Assembly (NCBI GenBank): GCA_947500845.1
Contig: CANMTP010000023.1
Location: forward strand, 1-45,319
Source of the DNA: an uncultured Aquimarina sp.
GTDB lineage: Bacteria; Bacteroidota; Bacteroidia; Flavobacteriales; Flavobacteriaceae
Length of the DNA: 45,319 nucleotides
Reading direction: 5' to 3'
Shown here: one piece after another, positions 8,399 to 16,571 of the stretch
How the letters are laid out: each line of letters opens with the position of its first letter
Numbering within the stretch: the first letter of the stretch is position 1
The notes under the pieces: generated by a model
Seen by the model: only the letters and a program-made list of their open reading frames with translations
What the model was told of the DNA's origin: nothing
Databases searched by the model: none
Program-made: the position numbers and the translations under genes

Positions 8399-10552
8399 AT
8401 GAAACCAACACTGACTCTTTTCTTTACTTTGCTTTTATCATCAATAGTTGCCCAAACAACTATAACAGGTACTGTAACCGATAACAAGGGAATTCCGATT
8501 ACAGGAGCCAATATATATCTTGATGGTACTTATGATGGAAGTTCTTCTGATGAGAACGGAAGTTTTTCTTTCACTTCTTCAGAAAAAGGTACACAAACCT
8601 TAATCGTTTCATTCTTATCCTTCGAAACCCTTCAACTTTCTAAAGAAATAACCGAAATGAAAAACCTAAATATCGTTCTAAAAGAAGACGTGAATTCATT
8701 AGGTAGTGTCGTTCTTAATGCTGGTACTTTTTCCGCAGGTGATAACAGTAAAGCTTCTGTACTCACACCTCTTGATATCGTTACAACTGCAGGATCTGCA
8801 GGGGATTACATAGCTGCTTTACAAACATTACCGGGCACCTCTAATGTATCAGAAGATGGTAGGCTTTTTGTGCGAGGTGGAGATGCAAGTGAAACCAATG
8901 TTTATATAGATGGTTTACAAGTTTTCCAACCCTTTACCGCCACGACAAATAATATTCCAACCAGAGGACGGTTTTCTTCGTTTCTTTTCAAAGGAACTAA
9001 TTTTTCTACAGGGGGCTACTCTGCAGAGTACGGAGATGCGCTATCAAGTGTATTATTGCTTAACACTATCGATGAGCCCGATCAGGAAAAAACAGAGCTG
9101 CAATTTATTAATGTAGGCTTAGGTGCCGGCAACACTCAAAAATGGAAAAATAATTCTCTAAGCGTCAATGCATTTTACGTAAATCTAAAACCATATCAAG
9201 GCATTATTGAACAGCGCGTAGATTGGATCAAACCCTATGAATCATTAGCTGGAGAAGCCGTATTTCGTCATAAATTCAATAATGGACTTCTAAAAATCTA
9301 TGGTGGGCTTAATTATGCAGACTTCGAACTTATACAGGAAGATATTAATGTAGCCGAGGGCATCAATTTCGGTCTCACCAATCGAAATTTATATGTAAAT
9401 GCATCATACAAAGGAAGTTTAGGAAATGACTGGAATATTACAACAGGGGCAAGTTTTGCAAATGATTATAATGATGTAAAAATTGTAAATACCGATGTAG
9501 ATAATGATGAAAACAGCTTTCATTTTAAAGTAAAGCTACGAAAGAGATTTAGCAATAGATTTAAACTAAATATTGGAGCAGAACAATTTATGGTCAATTT
9601 TACTGAAAAAGCTGAAGATCCTGGTTTTGATACTTTTAGATCCTCGTATGACAATAATAGTACTGCCGTTTTTACCGAAGCCAATATCTTCTTTAGTAAA
9701 AAGTTAGCATTGCAAGTTGGAGCGCGAGGTGTTCATAACACATTAGTAGAATATACAAAAGTATCCCCAAGAGCGTCCTTTGCTTATAAAACCTCATCAA
9801 AATCTCAAATATCATTAGCTTATGGAGATTTTTATCAGGCTCCACAACAAGAGGTGCTAAAGTATAATTCAGTTCTTGAACCCGAAAAATCGTCTCATTA
9901 CATTGTAAATTACTTATACCAAAACAACGGAAGAACATTTAGGGCAGAAGGATATTATAAACAATATAACGACCTTATAAAATTTGACACAGAAATACCA
10001 CGGTTTGATAGCAGCTTTAGTAATAACGGAGATGGTTATGCTACTGGTATAGATCTGTTCTGGAGAGATAATAAATCTATTAAAAATCTGGACTATTGGG
10101 TAAGTTATTCCTATTTAGACACAAAAAGGGATTATAGAAATTATCCCAATAGAGCGACTCCTAATTTTGCTGCAACCCATAACCTTTCTCTTGTAACAAA
10201 ATATTGGGTGAGTGACTGGAAATCTTTACTAAGCACAACATACAACTTTGGTTCGGGAAGACCTTACAATGACCCTAATGAAAGTGTTTTCCAAAATCAG
10301 AAGACACGTACATTTAATTCTCTTAACTTTAGTTGGGCATACCTTATAAGTCCACAAAAAATATTGTATTTCTCAGTTTCAAATGTACTGGATTTTGATA
10401 ATGTATTCAATTATCAATATTCAAATACCCCAGATGTAAATGGAGAATTCTCGAGACGTGCAATACGGCCTACAGCAGATCAATTTTTTATTCTTGGATT
10501 CTTTTGGACCATAAGTGAAGATAAAACTGACAATCAATTAGATAATCTATAA
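8399..10552 (+). CDS. TonB-dependent outer-membrane receptor with carboxypeptidase-like domain
   Basis: 717 residues. The signal peptide is MKPTLTLFFTLLLSSIVAQ. Residues about 20-98 form the carboxypeptidase-regulatory-like domain (TITGTVTDNKGIPITGANIY) common in Bacteroidota receptors. A plug follows (about 110-215, RVFRGGDASETNV-like region LFVRGGDASETNVYIDG), then a beta-barrel rich in alternating aromatic strands to the C-terminus. At just over 700 residues it is in the siderophore/metal receptor range rather than the roughly 1000-residue SusC glycan range, and no SusD follows. The substrate is unknown. A DUF2141 gene starts 18 bases after the stop, so the two are likely co-transcribed. 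Confidence 0.9.
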   Translation: MKPTLTLFFTLLLSSIVAQTTITGTVTDNKGIPITGANIYLDGTYDGSSSDENGSFSFTSSEKGTQTLIVSFLSFETLQLSKEITEMKNLNIVLKEDVNSLGSVVLNAGTFSAGDNSKASVLTPLDIVTTAGSAGDYIAALQTLPGTSNVSEDGRLFVRGGDASETNVYIDGLQVFQPFTATTNNIPTRGRFSSFLFKGTNFSTGGYSAEYGDALSSVLLLNTIDEPDQEKTELQFINVGLGAGNTQKWKNNSLSVNAFYVNLKPYQGIIEQRVDWIKPYESLAGEAVFRHKFNNGLLKIYGGLNYADFELIQEDINVAEGINFGLTNRNLYVNASYKGSLGNDWNITTGASFANDYNDVKIVNTDVDNDENSFHFKVKLRKRFSNRFKLNIGAEQFMVNFTEKAEDPGFDTFRSSYDNNSTAVFTEANIFFSKKLALQVGARGVHNTLVEYTKVSPRASFAYKTSSKSQISLAYGDFYQAPQQEVLKYNSVLEPEKSSHYIVNYLYQNNGRTFRAEGYYKQYNDLIKFDTEIPRFDSSFSNNGDGYATGIDLFWRDNKSIKNLDYWVSYSYLDTKRDYRNYPNRATPNFAATHNLSLVTKYWVSDWKSLLSTTYNFGSGRPYNDPNESVFQNQKTRTFNSLNFSWAYLISPQKILYFSVSNVLDFDNVFNYQYSNTPDVNGEFSRRAIRPTADQFFILGFFWTISEDKTDNQLDNL

Positions 10553-10570
10553 TCCTTAAAACTAACAATC

Positions 10571-10993
10571 ATGAAAACTACATTTCTTACTTTACTTATT
10601 GCACTACTCATATTATCAACATCAAGTTTTGCTCAAACCAGCTACCGATCTATAGATATTATTATCGACAATATACAATCAAACGATGGAACCTTAAGAA
10701 TTGGCTTGTATAAAAGTGAAGAAAGTTTTCTGAAAAAAACTTATAAATCGATCAACGTAAAAGCCCAAAAAGAAAGCGTAGAAGTTTTTTTTAAAGATGT
10801 TGAAGAAGGAGAATATGCAATCTCATTATATCATGACAAGGATGATAATCAAAAAATGAATACGTTTTTTAAAATCCCTACAGAACCTTACGGAGTGAGT
10901 AATAATGCAAAAGGACGATTTGGTCCACCAAAATGGGAAGATGCCAAATTTGAGGTTTCAGATAACAAGGTAACACAACGTATTACGCTGTAA
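10571..10993 (+). CDS. DUF2141 family exported protein
   Basis: 140 residues with signal peptide MKTTFLTLLIALLILSTSSFAQ. The body matches DUF2141: IIIDNIQSNDGTLRIGLYKS, then HDKDDNQKMNT and the conserved end EPYGVSNNAKGRFGPPKWED. It is probably an all-beta periplasmic or surface protein. Function is not known, but family members often sit beside TonB receptors, as here. A paralogue of the same length lies at 32325-32747. The Asp-rich loop here is weaker than in the paralogue (QKMN versus NRMD). Confidence 0.85.
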   Translation: MKTTFLTLLIALLILSTSSFAQTSYRSIDIIIDNIQSNDGTLRIGLYKSEESFLKKTYKSINVKAQKESVEVFFKDVEEGEYAISLYHDKDDNQKMNTFFKIPTEPYGVSNNAKGRFGPPKWEDAKFEVSDNKVTQRITL

Positions 10994-11099
10994 CCTATAT
11001 TTACATTTCATCCTGTAAAAATCACAGTTGGGTCACAAATACTAGAATCACAAAGCTACCCTGGCGATCTTTGCCGCATCAATTTAAAACCAAATAATT

Positions 11100-11723
11100 A
11101 TGAAAACTCTTTTAGTACTAGTAACTTTTTTGACAGGATTAGCTGTAAACTCACAATCAAGCTACCAAAAAGGAATGACAAAAGCTTTTGAAACTTGGGC
11201 AAATAAAAATCAGGATGAAGCTGTAAACCTTTTTGAACGTATTGCCAAAGCAGAAAAAGAAAATTGGATACCCTACTATCATGCTGCCAGAATTCTTGTA
11301 GTGACCTCATTTGGTTTAAAAGATGCCGCTATCATCGAATCTCGACTAAAAAAAGCACAGGATTTTCTTAATGAAGCAAAAACATTTTCTAAAGACAATG
11401 CAGAGATTTTTATTATGGAAGCTATACTGAACACGGCATACGTAGCATCCAATCCCTCTAAATATGGAATGACACATTCTGCAAAAGTTGAAGAACTGTA
11501 TCAAAAAGCAAAAGTCTTAGAACCAGAAAACCCAAGAGCAGTTCTATACCATGCAGAATGGAAGATGGGTGGTGCCAAATACTGGGGTAAAGACCCTAAA
11601 GTCTTTTGTCCTGAAATAGAAAAAGCTATCTTGTACTTTGAAAAAGAATCTAGCCGTGATGAACCGTTTTATCCAAAATGGGGGATGAATCAGGTAGAGA
11701 GAGTTCAACAAAATTGTAACTAG
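11100..11723 (+). CDS. Exported tetratricopeptide-like repeat protein
   Basis: 207 residues with signal peptide MKTLLVLVTFLTGLAVNSQ. The remainder is helical with TPR-like pairs: AFETWANKNQDEAVNLFERI, an ARILVVTSFGLKDAA region, and LYQKAKVLEPENPRAVLYHA (about 140-160), which is the best-matching TPR unit. It is followed 14 bases later by the sensor kinase gene and probably shares its transcript. A role as a periplasmic scaffold or input protein for the kinase is a guess from position. No other family was recognised. Confidence 0.75.
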   Translation: MKTLLVLVTFLTGLAVNSQSSYQKGMTKAFETWANKNQDEAVNLFERIAKAEKENWIPYYHAARILVVTSFGLKDAAIIESRLKKAQDFLNEAKTFSKDNAEIFIMEAILNTAYVASNPSKYGMTHSAKVEELYQKAKVLEPENPRAVLYHAEWKMGGAKYWGKDPKVFCPEIEKAILYFEKESSRDEPFYPKWGMNQVERVQQNCN

Positions 11724-11737
11724 AAGATTATATCAAA

Positions 11738-13120
11738 ATGAGTAACCAAAATTTCATGAAAGGTGGTATTTTAAAAATAGTACGAATTAGTTTTATCATT
11801 GCCATAATCATTGAGTTATCTTTTCTTCTATTTAAGATAGGGAAACCAATTGTATGGCAAAAAGAACTTGAAAATCTATTCGTGCATTTTATGTTTGCTT
11901 TCCCCTTAACATTGGTTAATGGATATTTCTTTGATGTTTTGGAAAAATGGTATACCTGGGATAAACAACCACAAAAAAGATTGTGGTTTGGAGCTATTGG
12001 CTCCATAATTTTAACCATGATAACACTCGCAATAATTAGAGTGATTTTGGTAGTAGGCATTTATGGGAAACCTTTTGATGAGTATTTGCAAGATGAAAGG
12101 CTGAGTTTCTATCTCACCGGATTTATTATAACGATGATAGCATCGCTCTTTTTTCATGCCATTTACTTTTATAAAGAGCTGCAAAGACAAAAGATCACAG
12201 AACAGAAGATAATTGCTGGAACGGCCTCGGCAAAATTTACAGCGCTAAAAAATCAATTAGATCCCCATTTTTTGTTTAATAGCCTTAATGTATTGACTTC
12301 TTTGATCGAAGAAAACCCAAGGATGGCTCAAAAGTTTACTACTTCATTATCCAAGGTATACCGATATGTTTTAGAGCAGAAAGACAAAGAGCTAGTTACA
12401 GTAGATGAAGAGCTTAAATTTGCTAAAACGTATATGACGTTGATACAACTAAGGTTTGAAGACAGTATTGTATTTGATATTCCAGATCAAGCTTCTAATC
12501 CCGAAGCAAAAGTAGTACCACTATCTTTACAGATATTGCTGGAGAATACCGTAAAACACAATGTAGTAATGCCAGAAAAACCATTAAAAATCAAAATTTA
12601 TGAAAAAGATGGATTTTTAATTGTAGAAAACAATCTTCAACCCAAAGAGGTAGTAAAACAAAGCAGCGGTGTTGGTCTTGGAAATGTGCAACAACGATAT
12701 GCGCTACTAACCAAAAGAAAGTTTTCAGTATACAAAACAGAAGATGCCTTTATAGCAGAACTTCCTATATTAACTAAAAAAATAAAATATTCAGATATGG
12801 AATTATCACAAAATGTACTAACTATAGAAATGACCAAGAATCAAAAATATGAACGTGCCAAAGAACAAGTTAAAAGAATCAAGGAATTCTACGGAAATCT
12901 GGTTTCGTATTGTATAGTCATACCATTTTTAATATTTATTAATTATAAGACTACGGGTTTCGACTTGCCATGGGTAATTTTTCCAATCATTGGATGGGGA
13001 ATCGGACTTACCTTTCATTATATGGAAGCATTTGACCATCACCTGATTTTTGGGAAGGATTGGGAAAAAAAGAAAATCAAAAAGTATGTAGAAGAATCAA
13101 AAAGCAGATATCATGAGTGA
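11738..13120 (+). CDS. LytS-like sensor histidine kinase with C-terminal 2TM domain
   Basis: 460 residues. Four membrane segments lie at about 15-33, 48-66, 82-108 and 122-144. The His_kinase domain follows, with phospho-acceptor His177 in LDPHFLFNSLN, then an ATPase domain with N-box LENTVKHN (268-275) and G-box SSGVGLGN (309-316). After residue 365 a complete 2TM domain is fused (YERAKEQVKRIKEFYGNLVS then two membrane helices ending GWGIGLTFHYMEAF), homologous to the two small proteins encoded next. It would phosphorylate the LytTR regulator at 14324-15079. The stop overlaps the next gene by eight bases, so the genes are translationally coupled. Confidence 0.9.
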   Translation: MSNQNFMKGGILKIVRISFIIAIIIELSFLLFKIGKPIVWQKELENLFVHFMFAFPLTLVNGYFFDVLEKWYTWDKQPQKRLWFGAIGSIILTMITLAIIRVILVVGIYGKPFDEYLQDERLSFYLTGFIITMIASLFFHAIYFYKELQRQKITEQKIIAGTASAKFTALKNQLDPHFLFNSLNVLTSLIEENPRMAQKFTTSLSKVYRYVLEQKDKELVTVDEELKFAKTYMTLIQLRFEDSIVFDIPDQASNPEAKVVPLSLQILLENTVKHNVVMPEKPLKIKIYEKDGFLIVENNLQPKEVVKQSSGVGLGNVQQRYALLTKRKFSVYKTEDAFIAELPILTKKIKYSDMELSQNVLTIEMTKNQKYERAKEQVKRIKEFYGNLVSYCIVIPFLIFINYKTTGFDLPWVIFPIIGWGIGLTFHYMEAFDHHLIFGKDWEKKKIKKYVEESKSRYHE

Positions 13121-13421
13121 TTATAAAAATAAAGTAGCTTACGAAAAAGCAAAAAAAAGAGTTGAAAACGAAAAAGGTTTTTATTCACATCTTACGGCTT
13201 ACGTTATAATCAATATTGCATTGCTATTCATCAATGCAGATTTAGGAGAAGCAGATCTTAATGATTGGTTTCGTTGGAACCTATTACTTACTCCAATACT
13301 TTGGGGAATTGGACTAATAGTTCATGGAATATATGTCTTTGGTAAAATTCCATCTTTTAGCAAAGCCTGGGAAGAAAGAAAGATCAAAGAGCTAATGGAT
13401 AAAGACGATTTTTCAGAATAA
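13113..13421 (+). CDS. Small 2TM-domain membrane protein
   Basis: 102 residues forming a single 2TM domain: amphipathic N-terminal helix (YEKAKKRVENEKGFYSHLTA), a hydrophobic helix at about 25-42, a second at about 55-75 containing PILWGIGLIVHG, and a basic tail (KAWEERKIKELMDK). The fold and the WEERKIK end match the kinase C-terminus and the next gene. The start codon lies inside the kinase stop region (ATGAGTGA arrangement). The 2TM family is associated with LytTR systems in Flavobacteria; its function is unknown. Confidence 0.88.
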   Translation: MSDYKNKVAYEKAKKRVENEKGFYSHLTAYVIINIALLFINADLGEADLNDWFRWNLLLTPILWGIGLIVHGIYVFGKIPSFSKAWEERKIKELMDKDDFSE

Positions 13422-13482
13422 ACTGCAATGGGGTAAAGATCCAAATAATCATTACAATATTAATTTTATAAAGCATAATATC

Positions 13483-13791
13483 ATGAAAAATTTTGAAGAA
13501 CAAAAAAAATACGAACGCGCCAGAGAACGTGTAACAGAATTAAAAAAGTTTTATAACAACTTGATATCGTATGTTTTGGTCATAGGATTTTTGGCCGGAA
13601 TAAATTATTATCAAAATGAGTGGCACTACCCCTGGTTTTTATGGGCTGCCTTTGGTTGGGGAATTGGCTTGGCTTTCCACGCAGTCAAAGCATATAGAAT
13701 CAACCCCATGTTCAATAAGGACTGGGAAGAACGAAAAATCAGAAAATATATGGAAGAAGAGCAAGATAAAGACAAACAACTTTGGGAGTAA
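13483..13791 (+). CDS. Second small 2TM-domain membrane protein
   Basis: 102 residues, a close relative of the kinase C-terminal domain: YERARERVTELKKFYNNLIS matches YERAKEQVKRIKEFYGNLVS almost position by position, followed by FGWGIGLAFHAVKAY and WEERKIRKYMEEE. It is nearer to the kinase domain than to the preceding 2TM protein, which suggests duplication within the operon. It begins 61 bases after the previous stop. The insertion-like unit with the four-helix-bundle gene starts eight bases after its stop. Confidence 0.88.
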   Translation: MKNFEEQKKYERARERVTELKKFYNNLISYVLVIGFLAGINYYQNEWHYPWFLWAAFGWGIGLAFHAVKAYRINPMFNKDWEERKIRKYMEEEQDKDKQLWE

Positions 13792-13798
13792 ACTTATT

Positions 13799-14318
13799 AA
13801 TGATTTAATGAAAGAATGAAAGAATGAAAGAATGAATAGAGATATCATATCAACATAATCGTAAGTTGTAAAATATATGGAAAAAAGTGAATTTGTAGAA
13901 AAGTTTAAAAAAAGAACAAAAAGGTTATCGTTAGATATTATTTTGCTAATCGACACCCTTAAAAAAACTGAGGCGCCAAAAATAATCAGTTATCAAATAA
14001 TTAAGAGTGCTACTTCTACAGCCGCAAATTACAGAGCTGCTTGTATAGCTAGGTCAAAAAAAGAATTCTATTCAAAAATATCTATAACTACAGAGGAAGC
14101 AGATGAAACTGTTTTTTGGTTAGAATTATTACAGGAGTCTGGTCTTGCATCGAATCATAATACCATTCCTCTATTAGAAGAAGCGAATGAAATTTTAAAA
14201 GTTTTGTCCAAAGCAAGAAAAAATACTTCATTTTAAGTTGTTTTCAAAAAATTAAAAGATTATTAACTACATAGTAAAGTTTTACTTAATCATTAAGTCA
14301 TTCTTTCATTAAATCATT
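13799..14318. mobile_element. 520-bp unit with 20-bp perfect inverted repeat around a four-helix-bundle gene
   Basis: AATGATTTAATGAAAGAATG at 13799-13818 is the exact reverse complement of 14299-14318. The left end continues into three copies of the octamer GAAAGAAT (13810-13833). The unit contains only the four-helix-bundle gene and splits the 2TM genes from their LytTR regulator, whose ATG lies five bases beyond the right repeat. There is no transposase and no clear target duplication, so movement would need help in trans. Calling it mobile is an inference from the repeats and position. Confidence 0.55.
13877..14236 (+). CDS. Four-helix-bundle protein (23S rRNA intervening-sequence/S23 type)
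   Basis: 119 residues, the family length. It shows the usual order: a basic N-terminal helix (EKFKKRTKRLSLDIILLIDT), the conserved turn YQIIKSATSTAANYRAACIA (about 41-60), KKEFYSKISITTEEADETVF (about 61-80) and LELLQESG leading to the last helix. Relatives are encoded inside 23S rRNA intervening sequences and include the Avd accessory protein of diversity-generating retroelements; they bind nucleic acid. No reverse transcriptase is nearby, so it is a free-standing copy. It sits in the inverted-repeat unit described separately and is unrelated to the signalling operon it interrupts. Confidence 0.85.
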   Translation: MEKSEFVEKFKKRTKRLSLDIILLIDTLKKTEAPKIISYQIIKSATSTAANYRAACIARSKKEFYSKISITTEEADETVFWLELLQESGLASNHNTIPLLEEANEILKVLSKARKNTSF

Positions 14319-14323
14319 GACCC

Positions 14324-15079
14324 ATGAACGTAATTATCATTGAAGACGAAAAACCAGCAGCCAGACGTCTTAATAGGATGCTTGGCGATCTCAATATAAA
14401 TGTAAATATCATGCTACATTCTGTACAAGAATCCATAGAATGGTTTACTAATAATGAACATCCAGACCTGATTTTTCTTGATATTCAGTTAAGTGATGGT
14501 TTGTCATTCGAAATTTTTGATACCCTCACAATAAGAAGCTCGATTATATTTACAACTGCCTATGACGAATATGCACTTAAGGCATTTAAATTAAACAGCA
14601 TAGATTACCTATTAAAACCAATAGATGACGACGAACTAGAAACTGCGGTTAATAAATACAACGAACAATTGCCTCAAAAGCAACAATTACAGGTGGATTT
14701 TGAAGACATCAAAAAACTACTGATTAATCCTATAGATCGTGTTTATAAAAAACGATTTACAGCAAAGGTAGGACAGCATCTTAAAATATTCTCAGTAGAA
14801 GATGTTGAGTGCTTTTATTCTGAAAATAAAGGAACATATCTGCACACTACAGATAATAGAAATTACCTAATTGACACAACTTTAGAGTCACTTGAAGAGG
14901 AACTCAACCCTCAACAATTCTTTAGGGTAAGCCGAAAGTTCTATGTAAATATTAATGCGATTAAAGACATTATTTCATATACCAATTCAAGACTACAGAT
15001 AAAACTGAATCATTTTAATGAGCAAGAAATCATTGTAGCTCGTGAACGTGTAAAAGACTTCAAGTCATGGTTAGAATAA
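14324..15079 (+). CDS. LytTR-family response regulator
   Basis: 251 residues. The receiver domain covers 1-115 with acidic pocket EDE (7-9), phospho-acceptor Asp53 (FLDIQLSDG) and Lys98 (LLKPID). The LytTR DNA-binding domain covers about 140-250 (FTAKVGQHLKIFSVEDVECF, then FFRVSRKFYVNINAI). It is the expected partner of the LytS-like kinase at 11738-13120, but the four-helix unit now lies between them, so its expression may depend on read-through or on a promoter in that unit. It is convergent with the acyltransferase gene, with one base between the stops. Confidence 0.92.
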   Translation: MNVIIIEDEKPAARRLNRMLGDLNINVNIMLHSVQESIEWFTNNEHPDLIFLDIQLSDGLSFEIFDTLTIRSSIIFTTAYDEYALKAFKLNSIDYLLKPIDDDELETAVNKYNEQLPQKQQLQVDFEDIKKLLINPIDRVYKKRFTAKVGQHLKIFSVEDVECFYSENKGTYLHTTDNRNYLIDTTLESLEEELNPQQFFRVSRKFYVNINAIKDIISYTNSRLQIKLNHFNEQEIIVARERVKDFKSWLE

Positions 15080-15080
15080 A

Positions 15081-15884
15081 TCAATACTCCCACTGTCGTT
15101 TTTTATTCAACTCCTCTGCCGCTTCTAATTCTTCTTGAGGAATTACTTTAAGAAATGATGGATGTTGCTCGATAGCATACTCAAGTTTTTCTACAATATC
15201 ATCGATAGAATCATTATCATAATCTATATCGAGAGCTGGCTTTATTACCATTGATTGCAGGATTCCTTTTTTCTTAATGACTACCCCTTTTTTATCAAAG
15301 GATCTTCTAAATCCATCGATAACGATAGGGATTACTATAGGCTTATAGTGCTTTATAATATGAGCAGTACCCTTTCGAATTGGTTTAAAAGGTTTAGTAG
15401 TACCTTGCGGAAATGTAATTACCCAACCATCTTCCAGAGCTCTCTTGATATTAGTGATATCACTCATTTTTACCTGTCTGTTGATATCCTGACCTTTTTC
15501 TCGCCAGGTACGTTCTACAGTAATTGCTCCCGCATAGGCCAAAACCCTGGCCAATAAACCAGCCTTCATGGTCTCTTTGGCTGCAACATAATATAGATTA
15601 AGCTTCGGTTTCCAAAGGTAACCGATATTCTTTATTGAATCTGTTCGACCACTCAAACTCGCATTGAACACATGAAACATCGCTACTACATCTGCAAAAT
15701 AAGTTTGATGATTCGAGACAAAAAGCACCCCATTATCAGGAAGATTTTTAAAGATTTCACTTCCTTCTATTTGCAATTCATTAAAACCACGGTAGCGCCT
15801 ATGTGTAATGGCTCCCATAATACGGATAAGCCAGGTTTTTAGAAATAATATATGACCAAATGGATTTCTTTTAAATAATCCCAT
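15081..15884 (-). CDS. PlsC-type 1-acyl-glycerol-3-phosphate acyltransferase
   Basis: 267 residues. Acyltransferase block I is SNHQTYFAD (57-65); the His-to-Asp spacing is one residue longer than the usual HX4D. Block III is FPQGTTKPF with RKGTAHI just after. A hydrophobic/basic N-terminus (FGHILFLKTWLIRIMG) should attach it to the inner face of the membrane. It would acylate lysophosphatidic acid or a related lysolipid; the exact acceptor is unclear. The start is supported by a -7 box 30 bp upstream. Confidence 0.83.
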   Translation of the reverse strand: MGLFKRNPFGHILFLKTWLIRIMGAITHRRYRGFNELQIEGSEIFKNLPDNGVLFVSNHQTYFADVVAMFHVFNASLSGRTDSIKNIGYLWKPKLNLYYVAAKETMKAGLLARVLAYAGAITVERTWREKGQDINRQVKMSDITNIKRALEDGWVITFPQGTTKPFKPIRKGTAHIIKHYKPIVIPIVIDGFRRSFDKKGVVIKKKGILQSMVIKPALDIDYDNDSIDDIVEKLEYAIEQHPSFLKVIPQEELEAAEELNKKRQWEY

Positions 15885-15913
15885 ACTTAAAAAAACAGTT
15901 GTATTTAGAAGGG

Positions 15914-15921
15914 CAAAGATA
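15914..15921 (-). promoter_or_regulatory. -7 promoter box of the acyltransferase gene
   Basis: TATCTTTG on the minus strand (plus 15914-15921) followed by CC is a classic flavobacterial -7 element, 30 bases before the ATG. No good -33 TTTG is found at the normal spacing. It lies between the Nudix stop and the acyltransferase start, so the acyltransferase can be transcribed separately from the Nudix gene. Confidence 0.5.
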
Positions 15922-15926
15922 CAAAA

Positions 15927-16571
15927 TCATAACTCTATAGAGGTCCTTATAAACATTTTAAGCTCACTCAACATCATGGCTGTTGCACCCCAAACAACGT
16001 AACCATTTAATTCAAAGGAAGGTACCTCTATATTTTTTGCATACGAGGTAGACAACATTTGCGAGGTGACGTTGCGATCATTAAGTAATTCAGATACCGG
16101 AACTTCGATAACTTTAGCTACTTCTTCCTTTTGTAATACAAAATCGGGCTTATTTTCTGTATAGCCTAAAAAAGGATGTACCCAGAAATTAGAGGGTGGT
16201 ATATATACCTTAGTCAAAGATTTTAATACGTTTACTGTATTTCTTATGACTCCCACCTCTTCTTGAGTTTCTCGTAAAGCAGCTTCAGTGTAACTTCGAT
16301 CATAGGTTTCTACCTTTCCACCAGGAAGCGCAATCTGACCAGAGTGTACCCCTTCATATTCCGGACGCAAAATCAAAGCAATATGCGCATGTGCTTCTTT
16401 TGGATAAAAAAGCATCATTACTGCAGCATTTCTAGGATTTCTCTCCTCAATTTTAAATCTGTTAAACTCCTGTATTCTAATTTCTGGAGCCATAATAAAA
16501 TGTGATGATTCTCCCGGTACTGACATTTTTTTTATTTTTGGGATTAAATCTTTAAAAGTTTCAAATGTCAT
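15927..16571 (-). CDS. Nudix hydrolase, CoA pyrophosphatase type
   Basis: 214 residues. The Nudix box ends REtQEEVGV (RETQEEVGV, 100-108) after GGKVE (84-88). The sequence just before it, VHSGQIALPGG (75-85), is the UPF0035 signature that marks coenzyme-A-hydrolysing Nudix enzymes such as NudL, so it probably cleaves CoA or oxidised CoA. It is soluble and cytoplasmic. The start is chosen at MTFETFKDLIPKIKK, as in relatives; this ATG overlaps the start of the divergent cyclophilin gene by seven bases. The acyltransferase gene follows 42 bases downstream. Confidence 0.88.
   Translation of the reverse strand: MTFETFKDLIPKIKKMSVPGESSHFIMAPEIRIQEFNRFKIEERNPRNAAVMMLFYPKEAHAHIALILRPEYEGVHSGQIALPGGKVETYDRSYTEAALRETQEEVGVIRNTVNVLKSLTKVYIPPSNFWVHPFLGYTENKPDFVLQKEEVAKVIEVPVSELLNDRNVTSQMLSTSYAKNIEVPSFELNGYVVWGATAMMLSELKMFIRTSIEL
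16533..16540 (+). promoter_or_regulatory. -7 promoter box of the cyclophilin gene, inside the Nudix coding region
   Basis: TATTTTTG at 16533-16540 is an exact TAnnTTTG match 25 bases before the cyclophilin ATG. It lies within codons about 11-13 of the opposite-strand Nudix gene. No -33 match is seen. Because the two start codons overlap, any cyclophilin promoter must lie inside the Nudix gene. Confidence 0.45.

Noticed and set aside
8399..10993. SusC/SusD-type glycan uptake locus
   Set aside because: The receptor is too short for SusC and no SusD or glycoside hydrolase follows.
13639..13956. Minus-strand 105-codon reading frame over the 2TM and four-helix genes
   Set aside because: It is a shadow of two well-supported plus-strand genes, with low-complexity Phe/Ser/Ile composition.
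13877..14236. Diversity-generating retroelement (Avd-like protein)
   Set aside because: No reverse transcriptase and no template/variable repeat pair could be found in the window; only the four-helix protein is present.
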